NCBI RefSeq assembly: GCF_900115555.1
Contig: NZ_FOWX01000017.1
Coordinates: 1 to 64,000 of the forward strand
Reading direction: 5' to 3'
DNA from: Pseudomonas borbori
Lineage (GTDB): Bacteria; Pseudomonadota; Gammaproteobacteria; Pseudomonadales; Pseudomonadaceae
Length of the DNA: 64,000 bases
Below are positions 46,053-56,868 of the stretch, piece by piece (within the stretch, counting starts at the first letter, position 1; every line of letters begins with the position of its first letter). A program made the translations under genes and the position numbers. The notes below the pieces were generated by a model. The model was not told the origin of the DNA. It worked only from the letters and a program-made list of their open reading frames with translations, and did no database searches.

Positions 46053-47594
46053 TTAAAGCTGCGGACCGGCCTGCTTGATGGCGTCGGACACATCGAACTT
46101 CTGGAAGTTGTCGATGAACAGCTTGGCCAGGCCCTTGGCGGCTTCGTCGTAGGCGTTCTGGTCTGCCCAGGTGTTGCGCGGGTTGAGCAGGCTGGTTTCG
46201 ACGCCCGGTACCGAAGTCGGCACGCTGAGGTTGATGATCGGCAGTTGCTCGGTCTCGGCGCCGATCAACGCACCGCTCTGGATAGCGGCGATCACGCCTC
46301 TAGTAGTCGGGATGTTGAAGCGCTTGCCGACGCCGTAGCCGCCGCCGGTCCAGCCGGTGTTGACCAGGTAGACCTTGGAGCCGAAGCCGCGGATGCGCTT
46401 GATCAGCAGTTCGGCGTACTCGCCAGCCGGACGCGGGAAGAAGGGCGCGCCGAAGCAGGTGGAGAAGGTCGACTTGATGCCGCTGCCGCTGCCCATCTCG
46501 GTGGAACCGACCAGCGCGGTATAGCCGGAGAGGAAGTGGTAGGCCGCCTGCTCTTCGTTGAGGATCGACACCGGCGGCAGTACGCCGGTCAGGTCGCAGG
46601 TGAGGAAGATCACCGCGTTCGGCTCGCCGCCGAGGTTCTTCTCGCTACGCTTCTCGACGAACTCCAGCGGATAGGCGGCGCGGCTGTTCTGGGTCAGGCT
46701 GTCGTCGCTGTAATCCGGCACGCGCTGTTCGTCGAGGACGACGTTTTCCAGCACGGTGCCGAACTGGATGGCTTTCCAGATCACCGGCTCGTTCTTCTCG
46801 GACAGGTCGATGCACTTGGCGTAGCAACCGCCCTCGATATTGAACACCACGCCTTCGCCCCAGCCATGCTCGTCATCGCCGATCAGGTAGCGCGACTCGT
46901 CGGCCGACAGGGTGGTCTTGCCGGTGCCGGACAGGCCGAAGAACAGGGTCACGTCGCCCTCTTCGCCGATGTTGGCGGCGCAGTGCATCGGCAGCACGTC
47001 TTTTTCCGGAAGCAGGAAGTTCTGCACCGAGAACATGGCTTTCTTCATCTCGCCGGCGTAGCGCATGCCGGCCAGCAGAACCTTCTTGGCGGCGAAGTTG
47101 ATGATCACGCAGCCGTCGGAGTTGGTGCCGTCGCGCTCAGGGGAACACTCGAAGTTGGCTACGTTGAGCACCTGCCACTCGTCCTTGCCGAGCGGGTTGT
47201 AGGCTGGCGGGTTGATGAACAGCTGACGGCCGAACAGGTTCTGCCAGGCCGTGGCGGTGGTCATCTTGACCGCCAGGTAGTGCTCTTCGGCGGAGCCCAC
47301 ATGGACATGGGAAACGAAGCGGTCCTGGTCCTGGCTGAAAGCCTCGACGCGATCCCACAGGGCATCGAACTTGTCGGCGGGGAATGGACGGTTGATCGGC
47401 CCCCAGGCGATTTGCGCCTCGGTGCTCGGCTCTTGCACGATGAAGCGATCAGCCGGCGAACGACCAGTGCGGTGACCGGTGCGCACGACCAGGGCGCCGC
47501 TGGCAGCCAGCTCGCCCTCACCGCGGCGGATGGCTTCTTCGACCAGTTGAGCAGCGCTGATGTCGGTGTACACGGCGTTGTTAGCTTGCGTCAT
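46053..47594 (-). CDS. pckA: Phosphoenolpyruvate carboxykinase (ATP)
   Basis: A 513-residue enzyme converting oxaloacetate and ATP to phosphoenolpyruvate and CO2, the entry to gluconeogenesis from C4 acids. The kinase-1a P-loop is [20 protein letters not shown] and [14 protein letters not shown] are other family blocks. I chose the ATG at 47594, which gives the standard length and N-terminus [11 protein letters not shown]. It logically complements the dicarboxylate uptake genes of this window. hslO lies upstream on the same strand. Confidence 0.97.
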   Translation of the reverse strand: MTQANNAVYTDISAAQLVEEAIRRGEGELAASGALVVRTGHRTGRSPADRFIVQEPSTEAQIAWGPINRPFPADKFDALWDRVEAFSQDQDRFVSHVHVGSAEEHYLAVKMTTATAWQNLFGRQLFINPPAYNPLGKDEWQVLNVANFECSPERDGTNSDGCVIINFAAKKVLLAGMRYAGEMKKAMFSVQNFLLPEKDVLPMHCAANIGEEGDVTLFFGLSGTGKTTLSADESRYLIGDDEHGWGEGVVFNIEGGCYAKCIDLSEKNEPVIWKAIQFGTVLENVVLDEQRVPDYSDDSLTQNSRAAYPLEFVEKRSEKNLGGEPNAVIFLTCDLTGVLPPVSILNEEQAAYHFLSGYTALVGSTEMGSGSGIKSTFSTCFGAPFFPRPAGEYAELLIKRIRGFGSKVYLVNTGWTGGGYGVGKRFNIPTTRGVIAAIQSGALIGAETEQLPIINLSVPTSVPGVETSLLNPRNTWADQNAYDEAAKGLAKLFIDNFQKFDVSDAIKQAGPQL

Positions 47595-47754
47595 GTGGGT
47601 CCCCATCGGCCAAAGGGCCGAGTCTTCCAAACGTTTTGTAGTAAAAGCAGAAACACTACTACAGCGAGAAAAAAGTGGCGCGAGTATGCCAGAAAGCACG
47701 CCCCTTGGCAGCACCCGATCCGCTAAGCGGGTCGATAGACGCACCCTATCGCCG

Positions 47755-48642
47755 TCAGTGAAGGGTATCCGCAGGCTCTGCGCTGCCGCCGCCAGCGAAC
47801 AGCTGGGCGATGTCGGCAGCATCGAACGCATAGCGCTGGTTGCAGAACTGGCAGTCGATCACCACCTGGCCGGCATGCTCGCTGAGCAGCAGTTCGGCAT
47901 CGGCCTGACCCAGACTGACCAGCGCATTGGCCGAACGTTCACGCGAGCAGCTGCAGCGAAACTGCAGCGGGCGCGGCTCGAACAGGCGCAGCGGCTCTTC
48001 ATGATAGAGGCGGTGCAGCAGGGTTTGGTTGTCCAGGCCCAGCAGCTCTTCGTGGCTCAAGGTGGCGGCCAGGGTCGCCGCATGCTGCCAGCTGGCCTCA
48101 CGCTCTTGCGCATCTTTCAGACGATCGGCGGGCAACTGCTGAAGCAGCAGGCCGCGCGCGCGCTGACCGTCGGCACACAGCCAGAAGCGCGTGGCCAGTT
48201 GCTCGGACGTGGCGAAATAGTTGGTCAGGCAATCGCTCAGGGTGGCGCCGTTCAGGTCGACTATGCCCTGATAGCGCTGACCCTGGGTGGGGTCGACGGT
48301 CATCGCCAGCACGCCATCGGGCATCAGCTCGGCCAGGCCGGCATCGGCGCCGATCTGCTCGGCGTGGTAGCGGGCGATCCCGCGCAGCTCCCCGGCGCTG
48401 GAACATTCGACCATCAACAGCGGCAGCGCACCCGAGGAACGCGCCTGCAAAATCAGCAGACCGTCGAACTTCAGGGTACCAACCAGCAGGGACGCAGCGG
48501 CCATCAGCTCGCCGAGCAATTGCGCGACCGGCTGCGGATAGTCATGTTTGGCCAGCACGTGCTGGTAGCTCTCGCCCAGGACGACCAACTCGCCGCGAAT
48601 GTCGGTGTCGTCGAACAGAAAGCGTTGAGTGAAATCGGACAT
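47755..48642 (-). CDS. hslO: Redox-activated chaperone Hsp33
   Basis: A 295-residue chaperone activated by oxidation. The zinc/redox switch cysteines are C230, C232 (CSC) and C264, C267 (CQFC). The N-terminus begins [21 protein letters not shown] chose the ATG at 48642; an upstream extension of 20 codons has no ribosome site. It lies 160 bp upstream of pckA, as in other Pseudomonas. Confidence 0.96.
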   Translation of the reverse strand: MSDFTQRFLFDDTDIRGELVVLGESYQHVLAKHDYPQPVAQLLGELMAAASLLVGTLKFDGLLILQARSSGALPLLMVECSSAGELRGIARYHAEQIGADAGLAELMPDGVLAMTVDPTQGQRYQGIVDLNGATLSDCLTNYFATSEQLATRFWLCADGQRARGLLLQQLPADRLKDAQEREASWQHAATLAATLSHEELLGLDNQTLLHRLYHEEPLRLFEPRPLQFRCSCSRERSANALVSLGQADAELLLSEHAGQVVIDCQFCNQRYAFDAADIAQLFAGGGSAEPADTLH

Positions 48643-49284
48643 GCGCACTTCGCAAAATAGGATCAGGCCGGCGATTTTAGGCGCAAACGCCACGCCGACC
48701 AAGCGCCTCCCATCTATATGGCCCCGACAGCCAAGGCTATCGAGCCATGCGTTCGTTCACACGTGGCTGGCAAACTGCCCTGACGGCGTTGCAATGGCCG
48801 GCAGACTTCCCAAGGTGCGCGCCACAGCGGATTGCGCCATTTTCATTACGGGGAAGTCCTAATCCATGCCGACTCATTGCTTGAACTGCCAATGGCGCCT
48901 GCGCCCGCTGGTGACCAGCCGCATCGTCGCCGTGCGGCTGCCTGCCGGTGGGCCACCAGCTATGGGATCGAGCGCACCGCTGACCCGCCAACTGGCACGC
49001 CTGCCGCTACTGGGGCGACTCAGCCTAATTTCGGGGCGTTGAGAAACGCCACGAAGTGAAGGCTGCCCCGCTATGCGGCCTAAAGTTATCCGGCCCAATG
49101 CCATCGAGTAGGGTGCGCCGTGCGCACCAACCAACCGCCAACCTCCATCTGCCAGCGGTGCGCACGGCACCCCCTACCCGAGCAGAGCCCCTACCAGGCC
49201 TGGCTACCGCCTGAATCGTTCCTTCATGCGGCATCTAACCAGGACAGAGCCAGCATGCCGGACCAACCTGTGCGGCCACTCGCG
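48643..49284. other. Intergenic region between hslO and ald
   Basis: No certain gene. A 58-residue plus-strand frame at 48866-49042 (MPTHCLNCQWRLRP...) has host-like codon use in part and might be a small or decayed gene; the frame near 48748 ([17 protein letters not shown]) looks like the beginning of another lost gene. A full repeat lies at 49108-49177. Confidence 0.4.
49108..49177. repeat. Inverted repeat, GTAGGGTGCGC family
   Basis: GTAGGGTGCGCCGTGCGCACC at the left and GGTGCGCACGGCACCCCCTAC at the right give a long stem with one inserted base. It lies about 110 bp beyond the 3' end of ald. Confidence 0.8.
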
Positions 49285-50409
49285 CTACAACAGCCGCTCC
49301 AGCACGCTGGTCGCCGCCTGATAGGGCAAGCCATGGGCTTCGGCCACGCTGGCGCAGGTGATCACGCCCTTGGCCACGTTGAGACCGTTGCACAGGTGCG
49401 GGTCTTCTTCCAGGGCACGGCGCGTGCCCTTCTCGGCGAGGGCGATGACGAACGGCAGGGTCGCGTTGTTCAGCGCCAGGGTCGAGGTGCGCGCCACCGC
49501 ACCGGGCATGTTGGCCACGCAGTAGTGCACCACCTCGTCGACCACATAGGTCGGATTATCGTGGGTGGTGGCTTTCGAGGTTTCCGCACAGCCACCCTGG
49601 TCGATCGCCACGTCCACCAGCACCGAGCCGGGCTGCATCTGCCTGACCATCTCGGCGCTGATCAGCTTGGGCGCGGCGGCGCCGGGTATCAGTACCCCGC
49701 CGATCACCAGGTCGGCCGCGAGGATCTGCTCGCGCAGGGTCGCGCGGGTCGAATAGAGGGTGGTGATGCGGCTGGCGTACTGGTTGTCCAGACGGCGCAG
49801 GGCATCGACGCTCTTGTCCAGCACCGTGACGTCGGCGCCCAGCCCCACCGCCATGGCCAGGGCATGGCTGCCGACCACGCCGCCGCCGAGGATCACCACC
49901 TTGCCCGGCGCCACGCCCGGTACGCCACCGAGCAACACACCGCGCCCGCCCCTGGCTTTTTCCAGACAGTTGGCCCCGGCCTGGATCGACATGCGCCCGG
50001 CCACCTCGGACATCGGCGCCAGCAGCGGCAGGCGGCCGTGGCTGTCGGTAACGGTTTCGTAGGCGATGCAGGTAGCGCCGCTGGCCATCAGCTCGTCGGT
50101 CTGCGGCCGGTCCGGCGCCAGGTGCAGGTAGGTGAACAGGGTGTGTTCGGGACGCAGCCGCGCGCGTTCGGTGCTCAGCGGTTCCTTGACCTTGACGATC
50201 AGCTGCGCCTGGTCGAACACCTGCGCCGCGTCCCCGGCGATCTGCGCGCCGGCCGCCTGATAGTCGGCGTCGCTGAAACCGATGGCGACCCCCGCCTGGC
50301 TCTCGACCCAGACCTCATGGCCAAGGGTGGTCAGTTCGGCAACCGATTGCGGCGTCAGGCCGACGCGGTACTCATGGTTCTTGAGCTCTTTGGGGACACC
50401 GATACGCAT
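49285..50409 (-). CDS. ald: Alanine dehydrogenase
   Basis: A 374-residue NAD-dependent enzyme interconverting L-alanine and pyruvate plus ammonia. [18 protein letters not shown], then [25 protein letters not shown] (nucleotide-binding loop near residue 170) and [15 protein letters not shown] are the family blocks. GGAGAGG precedes the ATG at 50409. It stands alone. Confidence 0.95.
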   Translation of the reverse strand: MRIGVPKELKNHEYRVGLTPQSVAELTTLGHEVWVESQAGVAIGFSDADYQAAGAQIAGDAAQVFDQAQLIVKVKEPLSTERARLRPEHTLFTYLHLAPDRPQTDELMASGATCIAYETVTDSHGRLPLLAPMSEVAGRMSIQAGANCLEKARGGRGVLLGGVPGVAPGKVVILGGGVVGSHALAMAVGLGADVTVLDKSVDALRRLDNQYASRITTLYSTRATLREQILAADLVIGGVLIPGAAAPKLISAEMVRQMQPGSVLVDVAIDQGGCAETSKATTHDNPTYVVDEVVHYCVANMPGAVARTSTLALNNATLPFVIALAEKGTRRALEEDPHLCNGLNVAKGVITCASVAEAHGLPYQAATSVLERLL

Positions 50410-50561
50410 GATCCTCTCCTTCATCCAGCCGGGTACCTTGAAGTTTAGAAGAGCGCTGGAGCCGGCCTCCCCGTATATCCGTCACGCTTCAGGGGAAAGC
50501 CCTGATTCACCCAGGCATCACAGCATATTCTCCGAGCTTCGGCGCAGAACACGACAGCTTG

Positions 50562-52058
50562 TCAGGCGCGCGGATGCAACCAGGCCGGCGCCAGGCTGGC
50601 CGGATCGAGCGCCGGCGTCTCGGCCAGCTCGACGCCGTGAGCACGCAGCAACGTGGCCAGCCGGCCATCGGCATAGGCGCCAAACAGTTCGCTGCAGCCG
50701 CCGAGCAGTTCGCCGCCGACGAATATCTGCGGGATGGTGAGCATCCCGCTCCTGCGCCGCAGCGCCAGGCGCAGGCGGCCGCCGAGGTCGTCCCGCTGGT
50801 ACTCGACCGAGTCCAGGTCGACCGAGCGGTAGGGCACGCCGAGGGCGTTGAACAGTTTGCGCGCCGACCAGCAGAACTCGCACCACTCCAGGGCGAACAT
50901 CACCAGCGGCTGCTCGCGGTCAGCGAGGATCTGCGCCAGCAGCGCCGCGGCCTCGGCATCGACTTCCGTGCCGAGCGGCTCTGGCGGCGCGGCAGCGGGC
51001 GCGGCGGGGCTGACGTCGAAGCGGTAGTTGGGCGTCGAGGCGGCCAGTTGCTGCTCCTCCTCGCTCATGTCGACGGCGATGTCCTCGAACAGCGGCGTGG
51101 ACAGGTAACGCTCGCCGGTATCCGGCAGCATGCACAGGATGCGGCTGCCGGGGGCGGCCTCGGCGGCCACGGCCATGGCGCCGGCGAAGGTGGCGCCGCT
51201 CGAGGGACCGCAGAAGATGCCTTCCTGGCGCGCCAGTTCGCGGGCGTAGTGCAGGGCCTGATTGCCGTTGATCGGCACTATCCGGTCGATCAGGCCGAGG
51301 CTGCGGGCATCCTCGGTCAGCTTGGGAATGAAATCCGGGGTCCAGCCCTGCATCAGGTGCGGGCGGAACGCCGGATGGCTGTCCCGCGGACGGCCCTCGG
51401 CATCGCGCTGCTGGGCGATGCCGCTGCCCAGCAGCGGCGAATTGTCCGGCTCGCAGACCAGGATGCGGGTCGCCGGGCTGCGCTCGCGCAGCACCCGGGC
51501 GGTGCCCTTGAGCGTGCCGCCGGTGCCGTAGCCGGTGACGAAGTAGTCCAGCGGTGCATCGGCGAAGGCCTCGAGAATCTCCAGGGCGGTGCCGCGGCTA
51601 TGGGCGTCGGCATTGGCCTCGTTCTCGAACTGGCGCACCAGGAACCAACCATGGGTCGCGGCCAGTTCCTCGGCCTTGCCAACCATGCCGCTGCCCTTGA
51701 GCGCCGCCGGGGTGAGCACCACCCGGGCACCGAGAAAACGCAGGATCTTGCGCCGCTCGATGCTGAAATTCTCGGCCATGGTCAGCACCAGCGGATAGCC
51801 CTTGACCGCGCAGACCATGGCCAGGCCGATGCCGGTGTTGCCGCTGGTGGCTTCGATCACCGTCTGCCCCGGTTGCAGGGCGCCGCTGGCTTCGGCCGCC
51901 TCGATCACGCTGAGGGCCATGCGGTCCTTCACCGAACCCATGGGGTTGAAGGCTTCCGCCTTGACGTACAGCTCGATGCCGGGCGGGCCCAGGCGGTTGA
52001 TGCGGATCACTGGGGTGTGGCCGATGGTGGCCAGAATAGTCTCGCAGCGGGTGTTCAT
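50562..52058 (-). CDS. Cysteine synthase - glutaredoxin fusion
   Basis: A 498-residue protein in two parts. Residues 1-310 are a PLP-dependent cysteine synthase/CBS-like enzyme with Schiff-base Lys44 (NPMGSVKDRM), TSGNTGIGLA, GTGGTLKGTARVL and CGPSSGATF. After an Ala/Pro linker (about 350-365), residues about 380-480 are a glutaredoxin-like domain with redox pair C393/C396 (EWCEFC) and TIPQIFVGGELLGGCSEL. The joining suggests that a thiol product or bound persulfide is handled by the attached domain. It might act in cysteine synthesis, cystathionine synthesis or sulfide detoxification; not decidable. Confidence 0.88.
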   Translation of the reverse strand: MNTRCETILATIGHTPVIRINRLGPPGIELYVKAEAFNPMGSVKDRMALSVIEAAEASGALQPGQTVIEATSGNTGIGLAMVCAVKGYPLVLTMAENFSIERRKILRFLGARVVLTPAALKGSGMVGKAEELAATHGWFLVRQFENEANADAHSRGTALEILEAFADAPLDYFVTGYGTGGTLKGTARVLRERSPATRILVCEPDNSPLLGSGIAQQRDAEGRPRDSHPAFRPHLMQGWTPDFIPKLTEDARSLGLIDRIVPINGNQALHYARELARQEGIFCGPSSGATFAGAMAVAAEAAPGSRILCMLPDTGERYLSTPLFEDIAVDMSEEEQQLAASTPNYRFDVSPAAPAAAPPEPLGTEVDAEAAALLAQILADREQPLVMFALEWCEFCWSARKLFNALGVPYRSVDLDSVEYQRDDLGGRLRLALRRRSGMLTIPQIFVGGELLGGCSELFGAYADGRLATLLRAHGVELAETPALDPASLAPAWLHPRA

Positions 52059-52133
52059 TCGAAGCCTCCGTCAGCAGCCTCGACCGCACTGGGTAGGCCC
52101 GCATTGCGCGAGCCTTGCCCGGTTGCCGGCCGG

Positions 52134-52892
52134 CTAACTTTTACCCTTGAGTTCGGCCATGCCCTGGAGCAGTTCGATCGGCAGCGGAAAGACGATGGTC
52201 GAACTCTTGTCGCCGGCGATATTGCTCAGGGTCTGCATGTAGCGCAGTTGCATGGCGCCGGGCTGGCGGCCGAGCATTTCGGCGGCCTGCATGAGTTTTT
52301 CCGAGGCCTGCAACTCACCCTCGGCATGGATCACCTTGGCCCGCCGCTCGCGCTCGGCCTCGGCCTGCTTGGCGATGGCGCGGATCATCGATTCGTCGAG
52401 GTCGACGTGCTTGATCTCGACATTGGCCACCTTGATGCCCCAGGCATCGGTCTGCGCGTCCAGCACCTGCTGGATGTCGATATTCAGGCGTTCGCGTTCG
52501 GCGAGCATTTCGTCCAGCTCATGCTTGCCGAGCACCGCGCGCAGGGTGGTCTGCGCCAGCTGGCTGGTGGCGCCGTGGTAGTCCTCGACCTGGATGATCG
52601 CCTTCTCCGGGTCGAGGACGCGGAAGTAGACCACCGCATTGACCTTGACCGAGACGTTGTCGCGGGAGATCACGTCCTGGGTCGGCACATCCAGCACTAT
52701 GGTGCGCAGATCGACACGGACCATCTGCTGGATGCCCGGAATGATGATCACCAGGCCCGGCCCCTTGACCCGCCAGAAGCGCCCCAACTGGAACACCACG
52801 CCGCGCTCGTATTCGCGCAGGATGCGAAAGGCCGAAACCAGCAGCGCCATCAGCAGCACCGCCAGCGTGGCAAAACTCAGTTCGAAACCCAT
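52134..52892 (-). CDS. Slipin/stomatin-family SPFH membrane protein
   Basis: A 252-residue protein with an N-terminal membrane anchor ([16 protein letters not shown]) and an SPFH/Band-7 domain ([21 protein letters not shown], then [16 protein letters not shown]). A coiled part rich in Glu/Ala ([23 protein letters not shown]) follows. It assembles in detergent-resistant membrane regions. It is located 2 bp downstream of the nfeD-like gene, and such pairs are widespread. I chose the ATG at 52892 (AAGGAG 7 bp upstream). Confidence 0.92.
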   Translation of the reverse strand: MGFELSFATLAVLLMALLVSAFRILREYERGVVFQLGRFWRVKGPGLVIIIPGIQQMVRVDLRTIVLDVPTQDVISRDNVSVKVNAVVYFRVLDPEKAIIQVEDYHGATSQLAQTTLRAVLGKHELDEMLAERERLNIDIQQVLDAQTDAWGIKVANVEIKHVDLDESMIRAIAKQAEAERERRAKVIHAEGELQASEKLMQAAEMLGRQPGAMQLRYMQTLSNIAGDKSSTIVFPLPIELLQGMAELKGKS

Positions 52893-52894
52893 GA

Positions 52895-54307
52895 TCAATC
52901 TCCTTGTGACGGTGTGTCTTCAGTGCTGGCGACGTCCAGCATCGAGCCTTTGCGCGCCAGCACCCGTACCTGCTGGCCGGGTTGCAGCGGCACCTGGCTG
53001 ACGACCTGCCAGTTCTCCCCTTGCAGTTGCACCCAGCCGCCCAGCGGGTTGCTCGGCTGTACCGCATGAACCCGCGCCAGGCTGCCGATCAGCTCGCTGT
53101 CGCCACCGACCAGGGCCCGGCGCCGCGCGCGCAAGGCCATGCTGAGGATGACGAAGATCACCCCACCGCTGGTCAGGGCCAGGGTCACGATCAAGGTCAG
53201 AGGAATGCCGAAACCCGGCACCTCGGTGTCGATCAGAATCAGGGCGCCGAAGACGAAGGCGACCAAGCCGCCGATGCCGAGCACGCCGAAACTGGGCAGG
53301 AAGGCTTCGGCGGCGATGAAGGCGATGCCGAGCAGGATCAAGGCCACTCCGGCGTAGTTGACCGGCAACAGCTGCAGGGCGTACATCGCCAGAATCAGGC
53401 AGATGCCGCCGAGCACGCCGCCGACGCCGGTGCCCGGGTTGGAAAATTCGAAGAACAGGCCGTACACGCCGATCATCATCAACAGCAGCGCCACGCTGGG
53501 ATTGGTGATCACCGCCAGCAAGCGCGTGCGCCAGTCCGGCGCATGGCTGACCACCACGGCATCGGCGGTGTGCAACTGCGCCTCGACCCCGGCGGCGGTG
53601 AAGCTTTTGCCGTCCAGTTGCTTGAGCAGATGAGGCAGATCGCGGGCGACATAGTCGATCACCTTGAGTTCGAGCGCCTCTTCGGCCGCCAGGCTGACCG
53701 CCTGGCGTACCGCCTGCTCGGCCCATTCGGCATTGCGCCCGCGCATCTGCGCCAGGCCACGGATATAGGCGGCGGCATCGTTGATCTGCTTCTTGCTCAT
53801 GGCGTCGCCCGGCGCCTGCTCGGCCTCGCCTTCTTTGTCTTGGTCGGATTTCTCCGCTTTATCATCGCCCTCGGGCTGCTTCGGCGGCGAGCTGGGCATG
53901 CCGCCGATCGCCACCGGCGTGGCCGCACCAAGGTTGGTGCCCGGCGCCATCGCCGCGATATGACTGGCATAGAGGATATAGGTACCGGCACTGGCGGCCC
54001 GCGCACCGCTGGGCGCAACGAAGCTGGCCACCGGGATCGGGCTGGCCAGAATCGCCTTGATGATGTCGCGCATCGAGGTGTCCAGGCCGCCGGGGGTGTC
54101 GATGCTCAGCACCACCAGCTGCGCGCCCTCTTCCACCGCACGGGCCAGGCCGCGCACCACATAGTCGGCGCTGGCCGGGCCAATCGCGCCGTCGACGCGC
54201 AACTCCACCACCGGGGCCGGGGCCACCGCCTGAGCAGCCAGCAGTCCCGGCGGCAAGAGCAACAGGGCCAGGGCAATGAGCAAAGCATGTATCGGCAAAA
54301 CCTTCAC
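52895..54307 (-). CDS. NfeD-family membrane serine protease
   Basis: A 470-residue protein: signal peptide ([20 protein letters not shown]), a ClpP-like serine protease domain with [14 protein letters not shown] and the nucleophile region [12 protein letters not shown], four to five membrane helices (about residues 280-400), and a soluble OB-fold NfeD domain at the C-terminus. A charged insert ([19 protein letters not shown]) lies in the protease domain. The partner slipin is its likely substrate. I chose the GTG at 54307 (GGAG 6 bp upstream); an ATG at 54382 would lengthen the N-terminus implausibly. Confidence 0.9.
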   Translation of the reverse strand: MKVLPIHALLIALALLLLPPGLLAAQAVAPAPVVELRVDGAIGPASADYVVRGLARAVEEGAQLVVLSIDTPGGLDTSMRDIIKAILASPIPVASFVAPSGARAASAGTYILYASHIAAMAPGTNLGAATPVAIGGMPSSPPKQPEGDDKAEKSDQDKEGEAEQAPGDAMSKKQINDAAAYIRGLAQMRGRNAEWAEQAVRQAVSLAAEEALELKVIDYVARDLPHLLKQLDGKSFTAAGVEAQLHTADAVVVSHAPDWRTRLLAVITNPSVALLLMMIGVYGLFFEFSNPGTGVGGVLGGICLILAMYALQLLPVNYAGVALILLGIAFIAAEAFLPSFGVLGIGGLVAFVFGALILIDTEVPGFGIPLTLIVTLALTSGGVIFVILSMALRARRRALVGGDSELIGSLARVHAVQPSNPLGGWVQLQGENWQVVSQVPLQPGQQVRVLARKGSMLDVASTEDTPSQGD

Positions 54308-54659
54308 GGCCCTCTCCACGACAGCCGCTACGGGAAGCAAAAGATGGGCAAAGCACGGTTGTCTGCTTACAGGATAGTCCATGACTTTTTACGCAGGCCC
54401 GACATGCCGCCGACGCAGTAAAAGGTGTCGCCTGGGGAGTGCCCGTCGTCCGCATACTCCGTTAACAGGCCGTTGAAAAATGTAGGCGAGGCAGCCAAGA
54501 CAAGGCAAAAATGGCCGAGAAAGCGGAGTTTACTGGTGTAAATGAGCATTTTGACTGGGCTCGCACGCGAGGCCATTTTTAACGCCGTATTGGCAACGTA
54601 GGTAGTTTTTCAACAGCCTGTTAGGCTGCTCACTATTGCCGCTGCACAAGGTCGTTCGG
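54308..54659. other. Intergenic region holding a MITE-like element
   Basis: No gene. Nearly half is the palindromic element at 54463-54623; the remainder carries the divergent starts of the nfeD-like and yccS genes. Confidence 0.5.
54463..54623. mobile_element. 161-bp MITE-like palindromic element
   Basis: The ends TAACAGGCCGTTGAAAAA and the complement of TTTTTCAACAGCCTGTTA form an 18-base terminal inverted repeat with one mismatch. The inside has further partial symmetry (GGCCATTTTT against AAAAATGGCC; GTTTACTGGTGTAAAT). It has no coding capacity. If the outer TA bases are target duplication, the ends fit a Tc1/mariner- or IS630-mobilised MITE. Copy number cannot be judged here. Confidence 0.7.
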
Positions 54660-56837
54660 ATGCCCGCCAGTTCTCTCAGCCACTCCCTGCGTCGCCTGTG
54701 GGCGCTGGATAAATTCAGCTACAGCCTGCGGGTGTTCATCGCCCTCGGCGGCAGCCTGCTGCTGTGCTGGGCGCAGGGCTGGATGCAGGCGCTGATTCCG
54801 CTGTTTCTCGGGGTGATCGCCAGCGCCCTGGCCGAGACCGACGACAGCTGGCAGGGCCGCCTGAGCGCGCTGCTGGTGACCCTCGGCTGCTTCAGCGCGG
54901 CGGCTTATGCGGTGGAATGGCTGTTCCCCTATCCCTGGCTGTTCGTCGCCGCCCTGGCCCTGGCCAGCTTCGCCCTGACCATGCTCGGCGCCCTCGGCGA
55001 GCGCTACGCCACCCTGGGCTCGGCGACCCTGATCCTGGCGATCTACAGCATGATCGGCGTGGAGCAGCGCGGCGGCGTCGCCGGCCTGTGGCTGGAACCC
55101 TTGCTGCTGGTGGCGGGCGCGGCCTGGTACGGGGTGTTGTCGGTGATCTGGCATGCGCTGTTCGCCAACCAGCCGGTGCAGCACAGTCTGGCCCGGCTGT
55201 TCCGCGAGCTGGGCCGCTACCTCAAGCTCAAGGCCGCGCTGTTCGAGCCGCTACGGCAACTCGACGTGGAACAACGGCGGCTGGCCCTGGCCCAGCAGAA
55301 CGGCCGGGTGGTGGCGGCGCTGAATGCCGCCAAGGAAATCATCCTGCACCGGGTCGGCAACGACCGACCGGGGAGCACGGTCAGTCGCTACCTCAAGCTG
55401 TACTTCCTCGCCCAGGACCTCCACGAGCGCGCCAGCTCCTCGCATTACCCCTACAACGAACTGGCCGAGGCGTTCTTCCACAGCGATGTGCTGTTCCGCT
55501 GCCAGCGCCTGCTGCGCCTGCATGGCGAGGCCTGTCAGCGCCTGGCCCAGGCCATCGAACTGCGCCAGCCGTTCGAGTACCGCGAGCAGTGCAGCCAGGC
55601 GCTGGACGACCTGCGGGCCTCATTGCAGCACCTGCACCTGCAGAGCAACCCGGCCTGGCGCCAGCTGCTGCGCTCACTCGGCGCCCTGGCCGGCAACCTC
55701 GCCGCCCTCGACCAACTGCTCGGCCACGCCAGCAACCCCGATGCCCTGGCCGAGCAACAGGACAGCAGCCTGCTGGATCGCGAGCCGCACTCGCTGAAGG
55801 AGGTCTGGGAACGCCTGCGCCAGCAACTGACCCCGACCTCGCTGCTGTTCCGCCACGCCCTGCGCCTGGCCATCGCCCTGGCTGCCGGCTATGGCGTGCT
55901 GCACTGGATTCACCCGACCCAGGGCTACTGGATCCTGCTGACCACGGTGTTCGTCTGCCAACCGAACTACGGCGCCACCCGCCTCAAGCTGGTGCAGCGG
56001 ATCGCCGGCACGGTGCTCGGCCTGCTGCTCGGCTGGGCGCTGTTCGACCTGTTCCCCAGCCCGCTGGTGCAGGCCTTCTTCGCCGTGGCCGCCGGGGTGG
56101 CCTTCTTCGCCACCCGCAGCAGCCGCTACACCCTAGCCACCGCGGCGATTACCCTGCTGGTGCTGTTCTGCTTCAACCAGGTCGGCGACGGCTACGGCTT
56201 GATCCTGCCACGCCTGGTCGACACCCTGATCGGCAGCCTGATCGCCGGCCTCGCGGTGTTCCTGATCCTGCCGGACTGGCAGGGCCGCCGGCTCAACCGC
56301 ATGCTGGCCAACACCCTCAGCTGCAACAGCATCTATCTGCGCCAGATCATCCAGCAGTATGTCAGCGGCAAACGCGACGACCTGGCCTACCGCCTGGCCC
56401 GGCGCAATGCGCACAACGCCGAAGCCGCACTGTCCACCACCCTCGGTAACATGCTCATGGAGCCCGGGCATTTCCGTAAGGAGGCGGACATCGGCTTGCG
56501 CTTCCTGGTGCTGTCGCACACCCTCTTGAGTTATCTCTCGGGTCTGGGCGCGCACCGCGGCGAAATCATCCTCGGCGACCGGCACAGTCCGCTGCCGGCC
56601 AGCGCCGAGCGCCTGGCCGCCAGCCTCGACGAAATCGCCAGGAGCCTGGCCGAAGAACGTGCGGTGGCGATTCAGAGCGATGCCGAAGAACAACTGGCCA
56701 GCGAACTGGAACAGCGCGCGGATGCGCTGGACGACCGGCAGCGCCTGCTGCAGACCCAGCTGGCGCTGATCTGCAGGCAACTCGGCCCGTTGCGCACCCT
56801 CGCCGCGCACCTGCTCAAGGATCGCAGCAAGCCGTAG
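54660..56837 (+). CDS. yccS: YccS-type FUSC-family inner membrane protein
   Basis: A 725-residue protein with two sets of membrane helices (about residues 20-170 and 405-520) separated by a cytoplasmic helical domain, and a long C-terminal soluble part. This is the duplicated FUSC/YccS architecture, related to aromatic acid efflux proteins. HWIHPTQGYWILLTTVFVCQ and QRIAGTVLGLLLGW are typical blocks. The substrate is unknown. The ATG at 54660 has AAGG upstream; a TTG at 54636 is possible. Confidence 0.9.
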   Translation: MPASSLSHSLRRLWALDKFSYSLRVFIALGGSLLLCWAQGWMQALIPLFLGVIASALAETDDSWQGRLSALLVTLGCFSAAAYAVEWLFPYPWLFVAALALASFALTMLGALGERYATLGSATLILAIYSMIGVEQRGGVAGLWLEPLLLVAGAAWYGVLSVIWHALFANQPVQHSLARLFRELGRYLKLKAALFEPLRQLDVEQRRLALAQQNGRVVAALNAAKEIILHRVGNDRPGSTVSRYLKLYFLAQDLHERASSSHYPYNELAEAFFHSDVLFRCQRLLRLHGEACQRLAQAIELRQPFEYREQCSQALDDLRASLQHLHLQSNPAWRQLLRSLGALAGNLAALDQLLGHASNPDALAEQQDSSLLDREPHSLKEVWERLRQQLTPTSLLFRHALRLAIALAAGYGVLHWIHPTQGYWILLTTVFVCQPNYGATRLKLVQRIAGTVLGLLLGWALFDLFPSPLVQAFFAVAAGVAFFATRSSRYTLATAAITLLVLFCFNQVGDGYGLILPRLVDTLIGSLIAGLAVFLILPDWQGRRLNRMLANTLSCNSIYLRQIIQQYVSGKRDDLAYRLARRNAHNAEAALSTTLGNMLMEPGHFRKEADIGLRFLVLSHTLLSYLSGLGAHRGEIILGDRHSPLPASAERLAASLDEIARSLAEERAVAIQSDAEEQLASELEQRADALDDRQRLLQTQLALICRQLGPLRTLAAHLLKDRSKP

Positions 56838-56868
56838 AGGGGGTCTGCTGATAATGCAGAGGAAACGG

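Noticed and set aside
48866..49042. 58-residue open frame MPTHCLNCQWRL...
   Set aside because: Ribosome site poorly spaced and no family recognised; kept only as a remark in the intergenic entry.
50559..53069. 836-residue plus-strand open frame
   Set aside because: Spans antisense of three well-supported minus-strand genes.
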